A DNA stretch of 64,000 nt, from NCBI RefSeq assembly GCF_037975245.1, contig NC_092562.1, forward strand, positions 27,198,554-27,262,553. Reading direction: 5' to 3'. Position 1 is the first letter of the stretch. Each line of letters begins with the position of its first letter. Of the stretch, positions 35,891 through 48,359 are shown in pieces. Source of the DNA: Apostichopus japonicus (Eukaryota; Echinodermata; Holothuroidea; Aspidochirotida; Stichopodidae). The position numbers were made by a program, and so were the translations under genes. A model generated the notes under the pieces. The model was not told the origin of the DNA, did no database searches, and saw only the letters and a list, made by a program, of their open reading frames with translations.

Positions 35891-38800
35891 GCATTAGTCG
35901 TTTGTATTGGTCAAATACTCTTTGGACCGGGTAAGACGCATTGTGGAACTCTTCAACAATGTCCTTAAAATTCATATGACCAATTGGTTGGGTGGTCCGA
36001 GGCGTGCTGGTCTTGACTGGGGCCTAAACATTTTTGCAGGTCCATTAACATTCATTAACGAAGTAATGATTTAGTGGTCATTTAAATTGGTCAAGCACTC
36101 TTTTGACCGGGCAAGACGCATCATGGTACCGTTCTACAATGTTCTTGGACTTCCTGTGACCTATTGGTTAGGTGGTCCAAGGCGTGCTGGTCTTGACTGG
36201 GGCCTTAACATTTTTGCAGGTCCATTTACATTCATTAACGAAGTGATGATTTAATGGTCGTTTCAATTGGTCAAGCACACTTTGGACCGGGCAAGACGCA
36301 TTATGGTACTCTTCTACAATGTCCTTAGAGTTCATGTTAACCATCGGTTAGGTGGTCCAAAGCGTGCTGCATGGATTAGGGCCCAAAGCTTTTTCGTGGT
36401 CCCGTTACACTCGATGATGAAGTAATGATTTAATGGTCAGTTTAATTGGTCAAGCACGCTTTGGACCGGGCAAGACGCATTATGGTACTCTTCTACAATG
36501 TCCTTAGAGTTCATGTTGATCATCGGTTTGGTGGTCCAAAGCGTGCTGCATGGATTAGGGCCCAAAGCTTTTTCGTGGTCCCGTTACACTCGATGATGAA
36601 GTAATGATTTAGTGGTCATTTAAATTGGTCAAGCACGCTTTGGACCGGGCAAGACGCATTATGGTAATCTTCTACAATGTCCTTAGAGTACATGTTACTG
36701 ATTGGTTAGGTGGCCCAAGGCGTGCTGCATGGATTAGGGCCCAAAGCTTTTTCATGGTCCCGTTTCACTCATTAAAGAAGTAATGATTTAGTGGTCATTT
36801 AAATTGGTCAAGCACGCTTTGGACCGGGCAAGACGCACTATGGTACTCTTCTACAATGTCCTTAGAGTACATGTTACTGATTGGTTAGGTGGTCCAAAGC
36901 GTGCTGCATGGATTAGGGCCCAAAGTTTTTTCATGGTCCAATTACACTTATTAAAGAAGTAATGATTTAGTGGTCATTTAAATTGGTCAAGCACTCTTTG
37001 GACCGGGCAAGACGCATTATGGTACTCTTCTACAATGTCCTTAGAGTACATGTTACTGATTGGTTAGGTGGTCCAAAGCGTGCTGCATGGATTAGGGCCC
37101 AAAGCTTTTTCGTGGTCCCGTTTCACTCATTAAAGAAGTAATGATTTAGTGGTCATTTAAATTGGTCAAGCACGCTTTGGACCGGGCAAGACGCATTATG
37201 GTACTCTTCTACAATGTCCTTAGAGTACATGTTAACCATCGGTTTGGTGGTCCAAAGCGTGCTGCATGGATTAGGGCCCAAAGCTTTTTCATGGTCCAAT
37301 TACACTCATTAAAGAAGTAATGATTTAGTGGTCATTTAAATTGGTCAAGCACTCTTTGGACCGGGCAAGACGCATTATGGTACTCTTCTACAATGTCCTT
37401 AGAGTTCATGTTAACCATCAGTTAGGTGGTTCAAAGCGTGCTGCATGGATTAGGGCCCAAAGCTTTTCGTGGTCCCGTTTCACTCATTAAAGAAGTAATG
37501 ATTTAGTGGTCATTTAAATTGGTCAAGCACGCTTTGGACCGGGCAAGACGCATTATGGTAATCTTCTACAATGTCCTTAGAGTACATGTTACTGATTGGT
37601 TAGGTGGCCCAAGGCGTGCTGCATGGATTAGGGCCCAAAGCTTTTTCATGGTCCCGTTTCACTCATTAAAGAAGTAATGATTTAGTGGTCATTTAAATTG
37701 GTCAAGCACGCTTTGGACCGGGCAAGACGCATTATGGTACTCTTCTACAATGTCCTTAGAGTACATGTTAACCATCGGTTTGGTGGTCCAAAGCGTGCTG
37801 CATGGATTAGGGCCCAAAGCTTTTTCATGGTCCAATTACACTCATTAAAGAAGTAATGATTTAGTGGTCATTTAAATTGGTCAAGCACTCTTTGGACCGG
37901 GCAAGACGCATTATGGTACTCTTCTACAATGTCCTTAGAGTACATGTTACCCATTGGTTAGGTGGTCCAAGGCGTGCTGCATGGATTAGGGCCCAAAGCT
38001 TTTCGTGGTCCCGTTTCACTCATTAAAGAAGTAATGATTTAGTGGTCATTTAAATTGGTCAAGCACGCTTTGGACCGGGCAAGACGCATTATGGTAATCT
38101 TCTACAATGTCCTTAGAGTACATGTTACTGATTGGTTAGGTGGTCCAAGGCGTGCTGCATGGATTAGGGCCCAAAGTTTTTTCATGGTCCAATTACACTT
38201 ATTAAAGAAGTAATGATTTAGTGGTCATTTAAATTGGTCAAGCACTCTTTGGACCGGGCAAGACGCAGTATGGTACTCTTCTACAATGTCCTTAGAGTTT
38301 ATATTACCCATTGGTTAGGTGGTCCAAGGCGTGCTGCATGGATTAGGGCCCAAAGCTTTTTCGTGGTCCCGTTACACTCATTGATGAAGTAGTAATTTAG
38401 TGGTCATTTTAATTGGTCAAGCACGCTTTGGACCGGGCAAGACGCATTATGGTACTCTTCTACAATGTCCTTAGAGTTAATGTTACCCATTGGTTAGGTG
38501 GTCCAAGGCGTGCTGCATGGATTAGGGCCCAAAGCTTTTTCGTGGTCCCGTTACACTCATTAAAGAAGTAATGATTTAGTGGTCACTTATATTGGTCAAG
38601 CACGCTTTGGACCGGGCAAGACGCATTATGTTACCCTTCTACAAGGTCCTTAGACTTCCTATGACCCATTGGTTAGGCGGTCCAAGACGTGCTGGTTTTG
38701 ATTAGGGCCCAAATGTTTTTATTTCAGTTCCCGTTACATTTATTTAAAAAAATGTTGATTTAATGGTCAGTTTAATTGGTCAAACACTCTTTGGACCGGG

Positions 38801-39010
38801 CAAGACGCATTATGGTATCCTTCTACAATGTGTTAAGAATTCATATGACCCATTGGTAAGGTGGTCCAAGGCGTGCTAGTCTTGATTAGGGCCTAAAGTG
38901 ATTTTTTCTGGTCCAGTTACATTAATTTAAGAACTGATGAAGTACTGGTCATTTTAGTTGGTCAAGAACTATTTGGACCGGGCAAGATGCATTATGGTAC
39001 CCTTCCACAT
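35891..39010 (-). repeat. Right arm array: 18 units of about 179 bp, inverted
   Basis: The complement of the left-arm marker word recurs at about 35931, 36111, 36291, 36470, 36649, 36828, 37007, 37186, 37365, 37543, 37722, 37900, 38079, 38258, 38437, 38616, 38795 and 38976. Units at both edges are diverged and the central ones nearly identical. A variant GGTAATCTTCTAC occurs at about 36663, 37557 and 38093, marking copied multi-unit blocks. Confidence 0.95.
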
Positions 39011-39214
39011 AGTCGTTAGAGTTCATATGACCCATGGGCCATTGATAAAACCTCTTTCCACGACCACATGTTGAACATCTTGTAAGAAGCTTTTGTCTTG
39101 CCAGAGGTGTTACGTCGATATCATTGTCGAATACGTAACTGAATAGCTAGCTCAGTTACTCATACGCGAATATCGAACGAGGAACGGGGAATAAGTATCT
39201 AACTTCACACCGGT
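39011..39214. repeat. Right outer terminal inverted segment
   Basis: Reverse complement of the left outer segment, with a small difference in the AATAGCTAGCTCAGTTACTC block. It ends exactly at CACACCGGT before the 9-bp duplication at 39215-39223. Confidence 0.85.
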
Positions 39215-39223
39215 GACATTCCT
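39215..39223. repeat. Right 9-bp target site duplication
   Basis: GACATTCCT, identical to 28530-28538. Confidence 0.9.
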
Positions 39224-42200
39224 TCACGGTCGATTTGTTTACTGTAAGAACTATTAACCGTATTTTCTCAGGAAAGCTTGATAGTCTGAAGTTATTATAG
39301 CGTGTGATTTTAGTATACTGCCAAAGAAGTAAGTTGTTGTTTTTGTATTGATATTTTATGTAGAAGTAACGGGAAATTTAGTATGTTTAGTTTGGTTTAA
39401 TTTGCACGTCTTTTTCGATCTAATGTAGTGCAGGGTTCACTTGCGCGAATTCAAATTATTCTGTTTATGTATGTATATGTATATGCATTGATTAGATGCA
39501 TTGATTTGGGTTTTTTTTTTCTTTTATTTGTAATTCAAGCATATCTGTTTAGAAACAAAGTTTAAAGGCTATCATTAATTAGTTTTCTCTTATATTGTTT
39601 GATCCCAGATTGAATGAAACTCATTGACGTAAATAATAGATCAGATCATACAGTTTTAGGCAGTTGCTAAAACTCTGGGTATAAATATCACAAAGTGAGA
39701 ATGAAAACAACTCTTTATCCTAATTTTTAGTTGATTTTCCTTGTCTGAACCTTCCTTACAGTACTGTATACATCTGGGAAATGGACAGAACAATTTCTAA
39801 AGTATATCTATAATTTTGGGAACTGTAATGCCCTACCCTAGAAGGGGAAAGTTGAAGGTCAATGGTGCAAAGGAATAAATAATCTTGTTTGATAAGAACT
39901 TTAAGTACATGGGAGGGGGGTGTAGAATATCACTTCATAACATCCCTCTTGCCTTGAGAAAGTTTTGAACAAATTTCTCTTTAACTTGTGAAGTAGGTAA
40001 ACATCAAAGTTACATCAAACAAATTTCATGATAAAAGGATCTTACATCATGAATATAAAAAGCATATGATAAAAAGAATACAAGTGAAAGATTTTTGGTC
40101 AATGAGAGGTTTAATGTAAATGAAAGGAAAAGGGCTGTTCCAACCCTTAAATTTTTAAAATGTATTTTACACTTAAACAATAGCATATTTATGCCTTCTA
40201 CTTTCAAGACTCATGTTCTGTGAAACACACTAAAAATATGTCACCATTTTCCATAGGTAAGGCCACACATGAATACCAATGGTGCTCTCGGAATATAAGT
40301 CCTAGAAAAGTACTGCAAAACTAGGTACAGTATTCTACCAAAGCAGACATGACAATCATTACCTTGAAATTCAAGATTACTTTGTCAGAAAGTACACTGA
40401 TAACAGTATATTCATTTGCTGTCTCTGTTAACTGAGCATTACTATACTTGACGCATCAAGTCTTTGCACATAATCCACTACACATAAATTATTAAATGCA
40501 AGTGTCATGGACCAAATCAAAGGTTAAAGTAAAAGCATATGTACATATCAACCTGCAGAGACCGTTGCTAATGTAGAGCGAACATTGTAGTTACCCTTTC
40601 CCCTTCCCTCTCCCACCTTACACAGTATATGGCATAGAACGGCATACAGCTGTTAGTAAATATTAACACTAACTCGAACCACATAAAACTACTCCAACTG
40701 TAAGTATCTATTCCAGTTCCTGTTACACTGTGCTGCACTGTACCACGCAGTATACAGTGCCATTCTTACACAGATTCACTTTTATCTTTTATCTGTAATC
40801 AACTTGTTAAGATGAAACCAGTACACTAATTTACATAGCTGTTTTAGTCACGGATGCTTTCACACAGAGGTAAAATAATTGTTATCTAAGATGTGGTTAT
40901 TAGGATGCCAAATTTATGTCTATCGAGAAACAGAACTAAAGAGTCATCTGCTAAACCTGTTCTATAAAAAGTATTATGTTTATGGTCATGCATGTTGGAA
41001 CAGGTGTTTACATTCATGGATATGTGAGTTGGTGCATTGGGACATTTATACATTTCATGGTGAGATCTTCCCTCACTGCCATTGTTTAGAGTAGGTGCAC
41101 ACATTGCCATGTCAAAGATTTGATGAATTTACTGTAACTTTAATGACTAGAAGTCTTGGGATTTGTCAATATATTATGGCATTCATAGTATTGAATTGAA
41201 TGCAACAGATGTATAGTGGTTTGATGTAGTGACCTGTAATTGGTATGGCCTGAGGCTGTTTTCTTTCTTAAATGTACGTGTAATCATGGAGCTATAAACA
41301 GAGGTGTAATAAACTGGTGACTGTCAACCAGTGTTCCAATTACAAAAAAAAATTGTATGCGCATGTGCATGTAGGTTAAACAAAAATTACCTGCACAAAC
41401 AAATCATTACCTGCACCACAAGTGAAAAATACAAAAAGGGTGTTTTCAAAGTTACTCCTGGGTTTTGTTTATGTAGGCCATTTCGGGACACTGAATATTT
41501 TACTTGCATGCACATGCACACATAGCTTACATGTGTGCATGCACACGTGCACACACACATGCATGTAAGCTATTTAAGTAACATGCAGTCAAAAGTTACA
41601 TGCATTAATTTTGGTGCTGTCAACCCCTTGTATTCACATGTCACCACTGGTTTGGCAGATTTGCTTGCAACTCTCCAATCTTTTCGAGCAATCACTAGTA
41701 ATTTCACTAATATCCACTATAAATTTAACTTTAATCGCTGAGTAAATTGTTGGCCAAATCCACAAGTTGCAAATTTTATGCTACATCACACCAAAATAAA
41801 TCTACACATGTTTTTTAAAAGGTATATACTGACCTATCAATATGAAACATTTGAGAGATGCAAAAACTCATCTGCACATCTCAAAAAAAGTATTTCTTTC
41901 CTACAAAGTGAAACACATTTGCCAATGGTTGGTACTATTATGAAGAAAAGGCCTACAGTAGCTACAATATGAAACTCCTATACTTTTTCATTAAAGGGAT
42001 ACATGTAAATAACATTTTTGGTAATGTACATACACAGTATCTCATAGAAAATGACAGGCTAACCCTTTATTATAACCTGTATACAAACTATGCCATTTAA
42101 ACTGCTTCTGTACACATAATACACATGACTTTATCCACTATTTGGTTTTGGCAAAACATTCCTGAACAATCCATTACACAATAAATATCTTCTGCTTGTG

Positions 42201-44107
42201 AACAAATACTTCTGGCAGATATTGCATTACTGGGTGGAATATCATGATAGTCTTATATTATAAATTAATAAAGAATGGACCTGCCCCTTGCTGTAGCTGC
42301 AAATCTAAACATCCCATTTTGAGTTGAAAACCTTGATCAGTGCATGCAACTGAATGAATTTCATAGCTCTCAAATCTGCTTGTTAAAAAATGTGACTAGT
42401 TTTCATTTGAATCACTCTAGTTGTCAATGGTTGAGGTTGAATATACAACTCTAAAGGGGGTTCACAATTTCCCTTTCTAGTTTTTAATCTACCAACCTTT
42501 TTTTTATGCAAAAGAGGAACTTCAAGTACAGGTACAGATGCAACAACTGGCATTTCTAGTGAATATTTCAAACCCATTGGGAAGCAATTCACAATGAAAA
42601 TCAGACCAGTTGTGAAGCAATTCAACTAAAATTTTCAGAATATGCTTATTTGTGGTGAACCATGCATACAATAAATTTGGTAATTTTTAAAACAGGTTCC
42701 TAGGTAAATTACTGAACTTCCTGCATTGTCAAATTTAAAGGATTTTTTTAGTGCATATTTCGTAGAAAGTTATTGATATAGCCTATCCCTGGGTAACTGT
42801 AATTTTTGTGGAGCTGGTTGTTTACAGACACTGCAAAGAGCCCAGGGTAAATATTGGATCAGGTTTTGAGGCTTTGCGCATGTGTAGTTTAAAACTCTGA
42901 AGTTCAAACAGGCTTACGATATGCGCATACAAATAGTGAATAGTGAACTGTGGAATTTAGCAAGAAAAAAATAAACTTATGGAGTTGGCGACAGGGAAGT
43001 ACAAATATAAGGGCTAATGAATGGGGGACTGGGCGGTGAAAATTGATTGAAGGGGCAGGACAGGCGAACAGCGGTAAAACAGTGAAGCTAATAAGGTACA
43101 GTACTTGACCAGCTGCCCTATAGTGTAGAATATATCTGCACAGTATGGGATTGGGAAGTGATACGATAGCAACTAGGGCCCAGTAAAAATAAATGCAATT
43201 GTTGTTCGATCGGGACCTAATTTTTTAGTAACATTACTGGGTTAGGATACACTTACCCTACAATATTATTACAACACTTGCTTAAAATAATACTTTATGG
43301 CACGGTTATGCTTTGATCTCATTGGGGAGAGTAAAAAAAATGGAGACAGCATGGTTTCACTCACCCATTAATTTGCCAATTGCACATCAAAAAGTTACAC
43401 AAATATTAAAAACCACTGGTAAAAAAATAAACATCAGCTCTGGTCTGGTCTCTGATCCTCAGGGTTGTCATCTCTGGGAGTGGAAATATTCCTATGATTT
43501 TCTTTGCAAATCTAACTTCAAGCCTCAGGTGGCAACTAAAGGTATGTCTTGAACAAAGTTAAGCCATCTTGATGCAAAGTTCAAACATTTGTCTTCAATA
43601 TGTTGTCTTCAGTATGACGCCTTATCAAAGCGATGAGCCAAACATTCGATCCGGGTGATCCTCCTTTCGCTAGACCGAGCCCAGAAGTAGCCTAACGTCA
43701 GGCGATGCGTGCATGGTTGGGTCTATACCTCCAGAAAATAAAAATTAGTGCCTATGTGGATGTTTCAGTGCTTTGAAAGTAGTTCTGCTGTTTTAAATCC
43801 GCTCTTGCACCATGAAATGTTTATTGCAAAAGCATTATAATATTATGATATTTTCTAACCAATGCAACTTAGATGTCGTGTAAAGAGAAGTTTGGGGCCA
43901 TTAAAAAAGGCTTTTCACATGTACTAACAATGTTGATAAATGGGGATTTTCAGTCCAGTTTATTGATGACTTTATTGTTGAGTCTAAATTTGTCTCAAAT
44001 ACAACAGCACTGGTGTGTATGTTAGTTGAGCTTTTTGAATTATTCACAGTATTTGACGAACAGTGTTGTGAATGGTAATAATATGCTTAAAACATGTTGT
44101 ATTGCAG
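39224..44107. other. Unassigned sequence
   Basis: About 4.9 kb of AT-rich DNA without a convincing exon. A short segment at 43462-43541 lies between AG and GTATGT with two open frames, which is not enough to call an exon. A CA/TG-rich inverted repeat is listed separately. Confidence 0.4.
41522..41573. repeat. Inverted repeat of ATAGCTTACATG with CA/TG-rich centre
   Basis: ATAGCTTACATG and its complement CATGTAAGCTAT bracket a centre rich in GCATGCACAC and CACACACATGC. The whole is an imperfect palindrome of about 50 bp. Flanking GCATGCACATGC words extend the CA/TG bias. Confidence 0.8.
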
Positions 44108-45313
44108 TATAGTAAGACGGGGTAAAAAAAAAACGTTTCCTTAAAGTTTAACATAAAACTCGTTAGGTAGATGCTTAGGTAGATATTTTAGCATTGTCAG
44201 TTGACAAGTGGGAATACCTTCCTAAATAGCCATAATAAAAATTTCAATCACAATGAGTAAAGGAGAAATTCCAGAAAAGGGGTGGTTTTTTTTTACCCCG
44301 GCTGTTCGTCATTTTTGGGGTAAAAAAAAACCCTGCTGGGGTAAAAAAAGTCCACACTGTTAAAACAACATTCTACCAAAGAAAATGTGCAAAATCACCA
44401 GAAATATTTTCAGCACACTTTAGAAAAGCTTTATTTGGGCATTTTCAATCAAGTTCTGCATGAATTAACCTATTGCCAAACGATAAACTCCCGGAAACAA
44501 ACCCCACCTTCCGAGACTAAGCAAGATTCTATCAAGACTGCTTAGTACCCCCTAAAACATTATTGACCATGTTTTATGAGTTTTATTCTATATATAAGTA
44601 TCACATCCAGCTGTGGGGTTGGGACTTATAGGGTAGAGAATAATTTAGGACTCTAAAAATAACAAGATAACCATATACAGCAGACATATATTGTGTTAGG
44701 CTATAACACTAGGCTAACATAGAAATAACTTAGGTTAAGAACAGGCAACAGTTAGTTATAAAAATGTAAATTATTATATTGGTAGAAATTAGAGGAGCAT
44801 AGATGTACTCCCTGTGTCAATCATATAGCAATTCTAACATGCTGTGATAAATATAAACCATTTTGGGAGGAAATTAGGACTGGTCTTTTTTTACCCCAAA
44901 CGGACACTAAACCCTGGGGTAAAAAAAAACCACGTCATTCGAGAAAACTGGCAGATCGTGCAGGTAATTACATTACTGATTCATGTAGGTATGCCTCTTG
45001 TTATCATAACCAAGAAACAAAAACCTCTATATCAGTTCTAATATTTTTGCAGGATAAAGTTAAAGGACAGTGTTCAGAACTTAAATATTTGCTATTTTTA
45101 GAGTATGAGAAAAATCGGCGCTAAAAGTATCGGTACTACGCCGATGGAAAAGAATAGTAACAATCAATAAAGTATGTCAGAATTGACTTGGGCACCATGG
45201 TTTTCACATACACCATACAAAAATGTGTTTCTATTTCTCACGACTTGTAGTTGGGGGGTGGTTTTTTTTTACCCCAACTACCCTGTGGTTTTTTTTTACC
45301 CCGTCTTACTATA
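44108..45313. mobile_element. 1.2-kb TIR element carrying repeated GGGGTAAAAAA motifs
   Basis: The ends are inverted copies: TATAGTAAGACGGGGTAAAA at 44108 and its complement ending at 45313. The outer TA or TATA is palindromic, so the duplication is TA, TAT or TATA and cannot be fixed. GGGGTAAAAAA or its complement recurs inside at about 44281-44300, 44317-44350 (two), 44886-44895, 44917-44931, 45259-45275 and 45287-45302. No transposase frame is visible, so it is non-autonomous. The superfamily is unknown; a TA target would suit Tc1/mariner-like elements. Confidence 0.7.
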
Positions 45314-46036
45314 AATGTATACATGTTGGTCAGGGGTAGTAGATATGTGCATTGTGCAGCTGCTCCCTTTAATGTGGGGCTTAATGTAAAATTTCAATTT
45401 AATTTGGCATGATCCTATGCAAATGATCTGCATAATATTTGGTATGAAGCTATACTTTAACAAGAATTTATATAGTACATGGCAAAATCTCATATTAGTG
45501 GTGCCACCAATTTAAAATCAGTCAGATAGCCTATGTACTACATGTGTGCTTATAAACATGATAATACTGTACATGAAGGGCACTATGTTAGCATCAGACT
45601 CAAATTTATGTTGGTCTTGAATCGCAAATGAGCCCTATCGTTAGGTCTTCCAATAGTTTATCTTTCCAATATTTTGCAAGCATGATATATTACATAGATT
45701 ACTTGGTACAAACTAGTAGTTGATAGTGTTAGGTAGGACAACACATTATGTCATTAGTTATTTAACTGTTGTTGCACAAAATCATTTTAAATCAGCTACA
45801 GGTACAAAAAATAATTGAAAGTGGGTCATTCATGTAGGTTTATGTCATATTGCATGGGTACAAACTATAACGTAAACCTGGAGGTACAACAGATGATTCA
45901 AGAATGTCTCCAAATTATTAGGTTGACAGGGCTTTTACTTGTGAATGCCTTTAAATGTCAATTACATGTTGTAATCAACTCTCATATTATTGTGAGTACT
46001 ATGATGGCCAGAAAATGATATTAACTTGACCAACTG
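45314..46036. other. Unassigned sequence
   Basis: AT-rich, no recognised feature. Confidence 0.4.
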
Positions 46037-46220
46037 TAACTGCATATTTTGTGGTTACAGGTTATGGAGTATTGCACATAGGAAGTTCATCATAGGGGAG
46101 TTCCTAGTAGAATATTGTGGAGAGCTAATTTCCCACAAGGAAGCTCTGAAGAGGGAAAAGGTGTACCATGAGGAAAAAGGATGGGGTAGAGTAGCTGAGG
46201 CCATAGACCCCATTTTGTAA
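46037..46220 (+). pseudogene. SET-domain fragment (KMT5A-like lysine methyltransferase), frameshifted and truncated
   Basis: One frame reads FVVTGYGVLH and another, one base displaced, continues RKFIIGEFLVEYCGELISHK and EALKREKVYHEEKGWGR before a stop at 46218-46220. G-x-GVL...F-x-x-GEFLVEY-x-GELIS-x-x-EA-x-x-RE is the N-terminal half of a SET domain, closest in style to SET8/KMT5A-like enzymes, which methylate histone H4 lysine 20. The frame change near 46079 and the absence of the catalytic half (N-H-S and the C-terminal tyrosine region) mean it cannot be an active methyltransferase. It may be a remnant of a TE-associated SET gene. Confidence 0.6.
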
Positions 46221-46439
46221 TACTGTATTTTAGGATTGATACCATTGAGTATGGCATGATAAAAGTGAAGTGCTTATTATTATGAACTCAACCCCTAAGG
46301 CTTTTCCAACCAGTTTCAACTACTGTTTGTCCCTCTCCTTCTTCATAGCTTTTCAATGCAGTCCTGCTTTTCATCTAATTCCATTATCATAGTTACCTGC
46401 TCTACCCTCTATTACTGTTTTCACCCATCATATTTACTC
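46221..46439. other. Unassigned sequence between SET fragment and duplicated block
   Basis: About 220 bp, no recognised feature. Confidence 0.4.
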
Positions 46440-47080
46440 AACTGTCTTGAAGGAACTTGAGCAAGTAGCATGCGTTATTCTGACTATCTTGTCAGTATAT
46501 TGTTTTGTATAATGCTCTATACCAGCTCTGTCTTCTGCTTTGAATTTTAGCTGTAACAAGTTATGAGGAGAGTGATGGAGATGAAGATCATGTCCCTGTT
46601 TGCAAACGTCACAACACTTCAAAGGGTCAACAAGGTATGGACTGCAATCTCTGCCATTTGCATTGAAACCACAATTAATAGTACACATATACAGGAGAGA
46701 AGTAGATGAATGTGTCTAACACCTTGTAACTTGCTTATTCTTATTTCACACATATAGTAATTTTTAGGGCAACTATATTTTTAAAGTGCTTCTTTCATTT
46801 TTTCATTTCATTTATATTGTTTTATAACATAAGTATGATATAACAACATAGGAGATATGAACCAAAAACCTGTGAAAGGAAGTGTACTAAAAACCCTATG
46901 GGGCTTGTTGAGTAGTGACACTCCCTGACAAAATACAGAACTTTACAACTTTACTACTTATCAGAGGTATAAGCATGTAGTTTTATCCACCGACAACACC
47001 TAATGGGCAATTAGCATTGTTTTTTTTTTATTAGGACTTTCACTTCCAACCTGCTTTACTTGTGCTCTGAAACTTCTATT
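46440..47080. repeat. Duplicated block, copy 1 (offset 1920 bp)
   Basis: Sequence around an 84-bp exon recurs near 48360-48830. The best-conserved part runs from TTCTGACTATCTTG through the exon to GTATGGACTGCAATCTCT; weaker similarity returns around 47000-47080 (CAATTAGCATTG...TGCTCTGAAAC). Confidence 0.7.
46551..46634 (+). CDS. Exon-like segment, duplicated copy 1 (acidic, EESDGDED)
   Basis: An 84-bp open segment between TTGAATTTTAG and GTATGG. In phase 1 it encodes VTSYEESDGDEDHVPVCK then RHNTSKGQQ. The acidic EESDGDED-x-VP stretch is linker-like. A second copy lies at 48471. Its 3' phase (one base left over) joins in frame to the segment at 49440. No family is recognised. It follows the SET fragment on the same strand and may belong to the same decayed gene. 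Confidence 0.4.
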
Positions 47081-48359
47081 TTTTGTTTAGACCTGTGTGA
47101 GGCTGTATGCGTGGTGGGATTCTGTGTTAAGGGGGAAAACTGAACATAGGTTTTGATCTCATCTGTCAAAAGGAAACAAACAAATTGTTTGAGTTGTTGC
47201 ATGGTGGTTTAGAGAGCTGTTTATCGATGGTACTTGTACCTGTGGTACAGTAGGTCCGTCTCAGTGTGGGGCTGTGAGATTTGTACAATAACTTTCGAGA
47301 GCTATATTCCTGCAGCAATGAGTGTTTTGTTGATTTGTACAATGAACAGACCTATTCAAGACAGATTCATGCGCATGGTGTGAATAGTCAACTGGAGGCA
47401 GTCCGTCCTTTTTTTTGGGACATGTGAGAATAGGTTAAGGAGAATTCTTCCATATTCATGCAGCAACCTAGTATACATTGAATAGCTGAACAGATTTTAA
47501 ACTTTCAACAGCTTCATATCAAGTACACTACACACTTAAAAAGTTATTGATAATTGATTTGGAAAATTTGGACTTGTCCCAGTGGAACATTACACAGACC
47601 AGAGATGTGTGAGCAAGGGCCACAATAGATTTGATAAAAACAAAAAGATGCACTTGCAGAAAAATCTTAGAGTGTAAAATTTCTTTTTGTATTTCTTAAC
47701 GGGAAGCACAATTTTACAGGTATGAAAGAATATTATTAAACTAACAGCATTTCAGATCTATATTTATTATATACTGTACTGTAGGCTGTCACTTGTCTGA
47801 AGCATTTTGCATGAGTATGTCTACATGCATTTATTACTGTGTACATGATACATACTGTAATGCTTTGTTGAATTTGTATGAGCAATTGTACCATCATTTT
47901 TCATTAAATTGGACCAGTGGAATCAATTGCCTTTACTTTTGACTTAAGCCAACATTCCACCATGAAGCTCCAATGTGAATTATCCACATTTTTAATATCC
48001 TTTTCATTAAAATATTTCAACTTGTGACATGATCATTGCATTTGGAATGTCTTTATTCATTTGGAAATTAATTGAATGAAGAATGTTATGTTATGGATAT
48101 GGCTAACCCATGTTGGAAAAAATTGTGGGGGAGAGGTGGAGACAAATCAAGGTAGTATGGGTGCTATTATAATTACACCATATATTCCACTCAATTGTTA
48201 CAGCAAATTGAATGCATTGTTAAGGAAAGTAAGATTTACCTGTTTACACCTATGTGCAACAGCTGGTCTTGACATGGCATATCAATTGATAAACAATCAC
48301 ATGACAAAGTTCTGCTGTATTGGGCATATTTGCTAAATATTGGAATGAAAACATAAAAT
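47081..48359. other. Unassigned sequence between duplicated exon copies
   Basis: AT-rich. Open frame at 48.08-48.34 kb has no recognisable domain. Confidence 0.4.

Larger units (their letters stand above)
28539..39214. mobile_element. 10.7-kb foldback transposon with arrayed inverted arms
   Basis: The termini are exact inverted copies (5' ACCGGTGTGAAGTTAGATAC at 28539 and its complement ending at 39214), flanked by a perfect 9-bp duplication GACATTCCT. Each arm has a ~200-bp outer segment followed by a tandem array of a ~179-bp unit; the right array is the reverse complement of the left. A ~3.5-kb interior separates the arms and encodes no recognisable transposase, so the element is probably non-autonomous. 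A 9-bp duplication plus long arms built of subrepeats fits foldback elements (Drosophila FB, sea urchin TU-like) and Mutator-like elements; the superfamily is an inference. The element interrupts no recognised exon. Confidence 0.9.

Noticed and set aside
28766-38976. CRISPR-like array, because of regular repeats
   Set aside because: The repeats are 179 bp with no short unique spacers, are inverted between arms and lie in an animal genome.
43462-43541. Possible exon between CTCAG and GTATGT
   Set aside because: Two frames are open over 80 bp and neither resembles a known domain or joins in phase with another exon.
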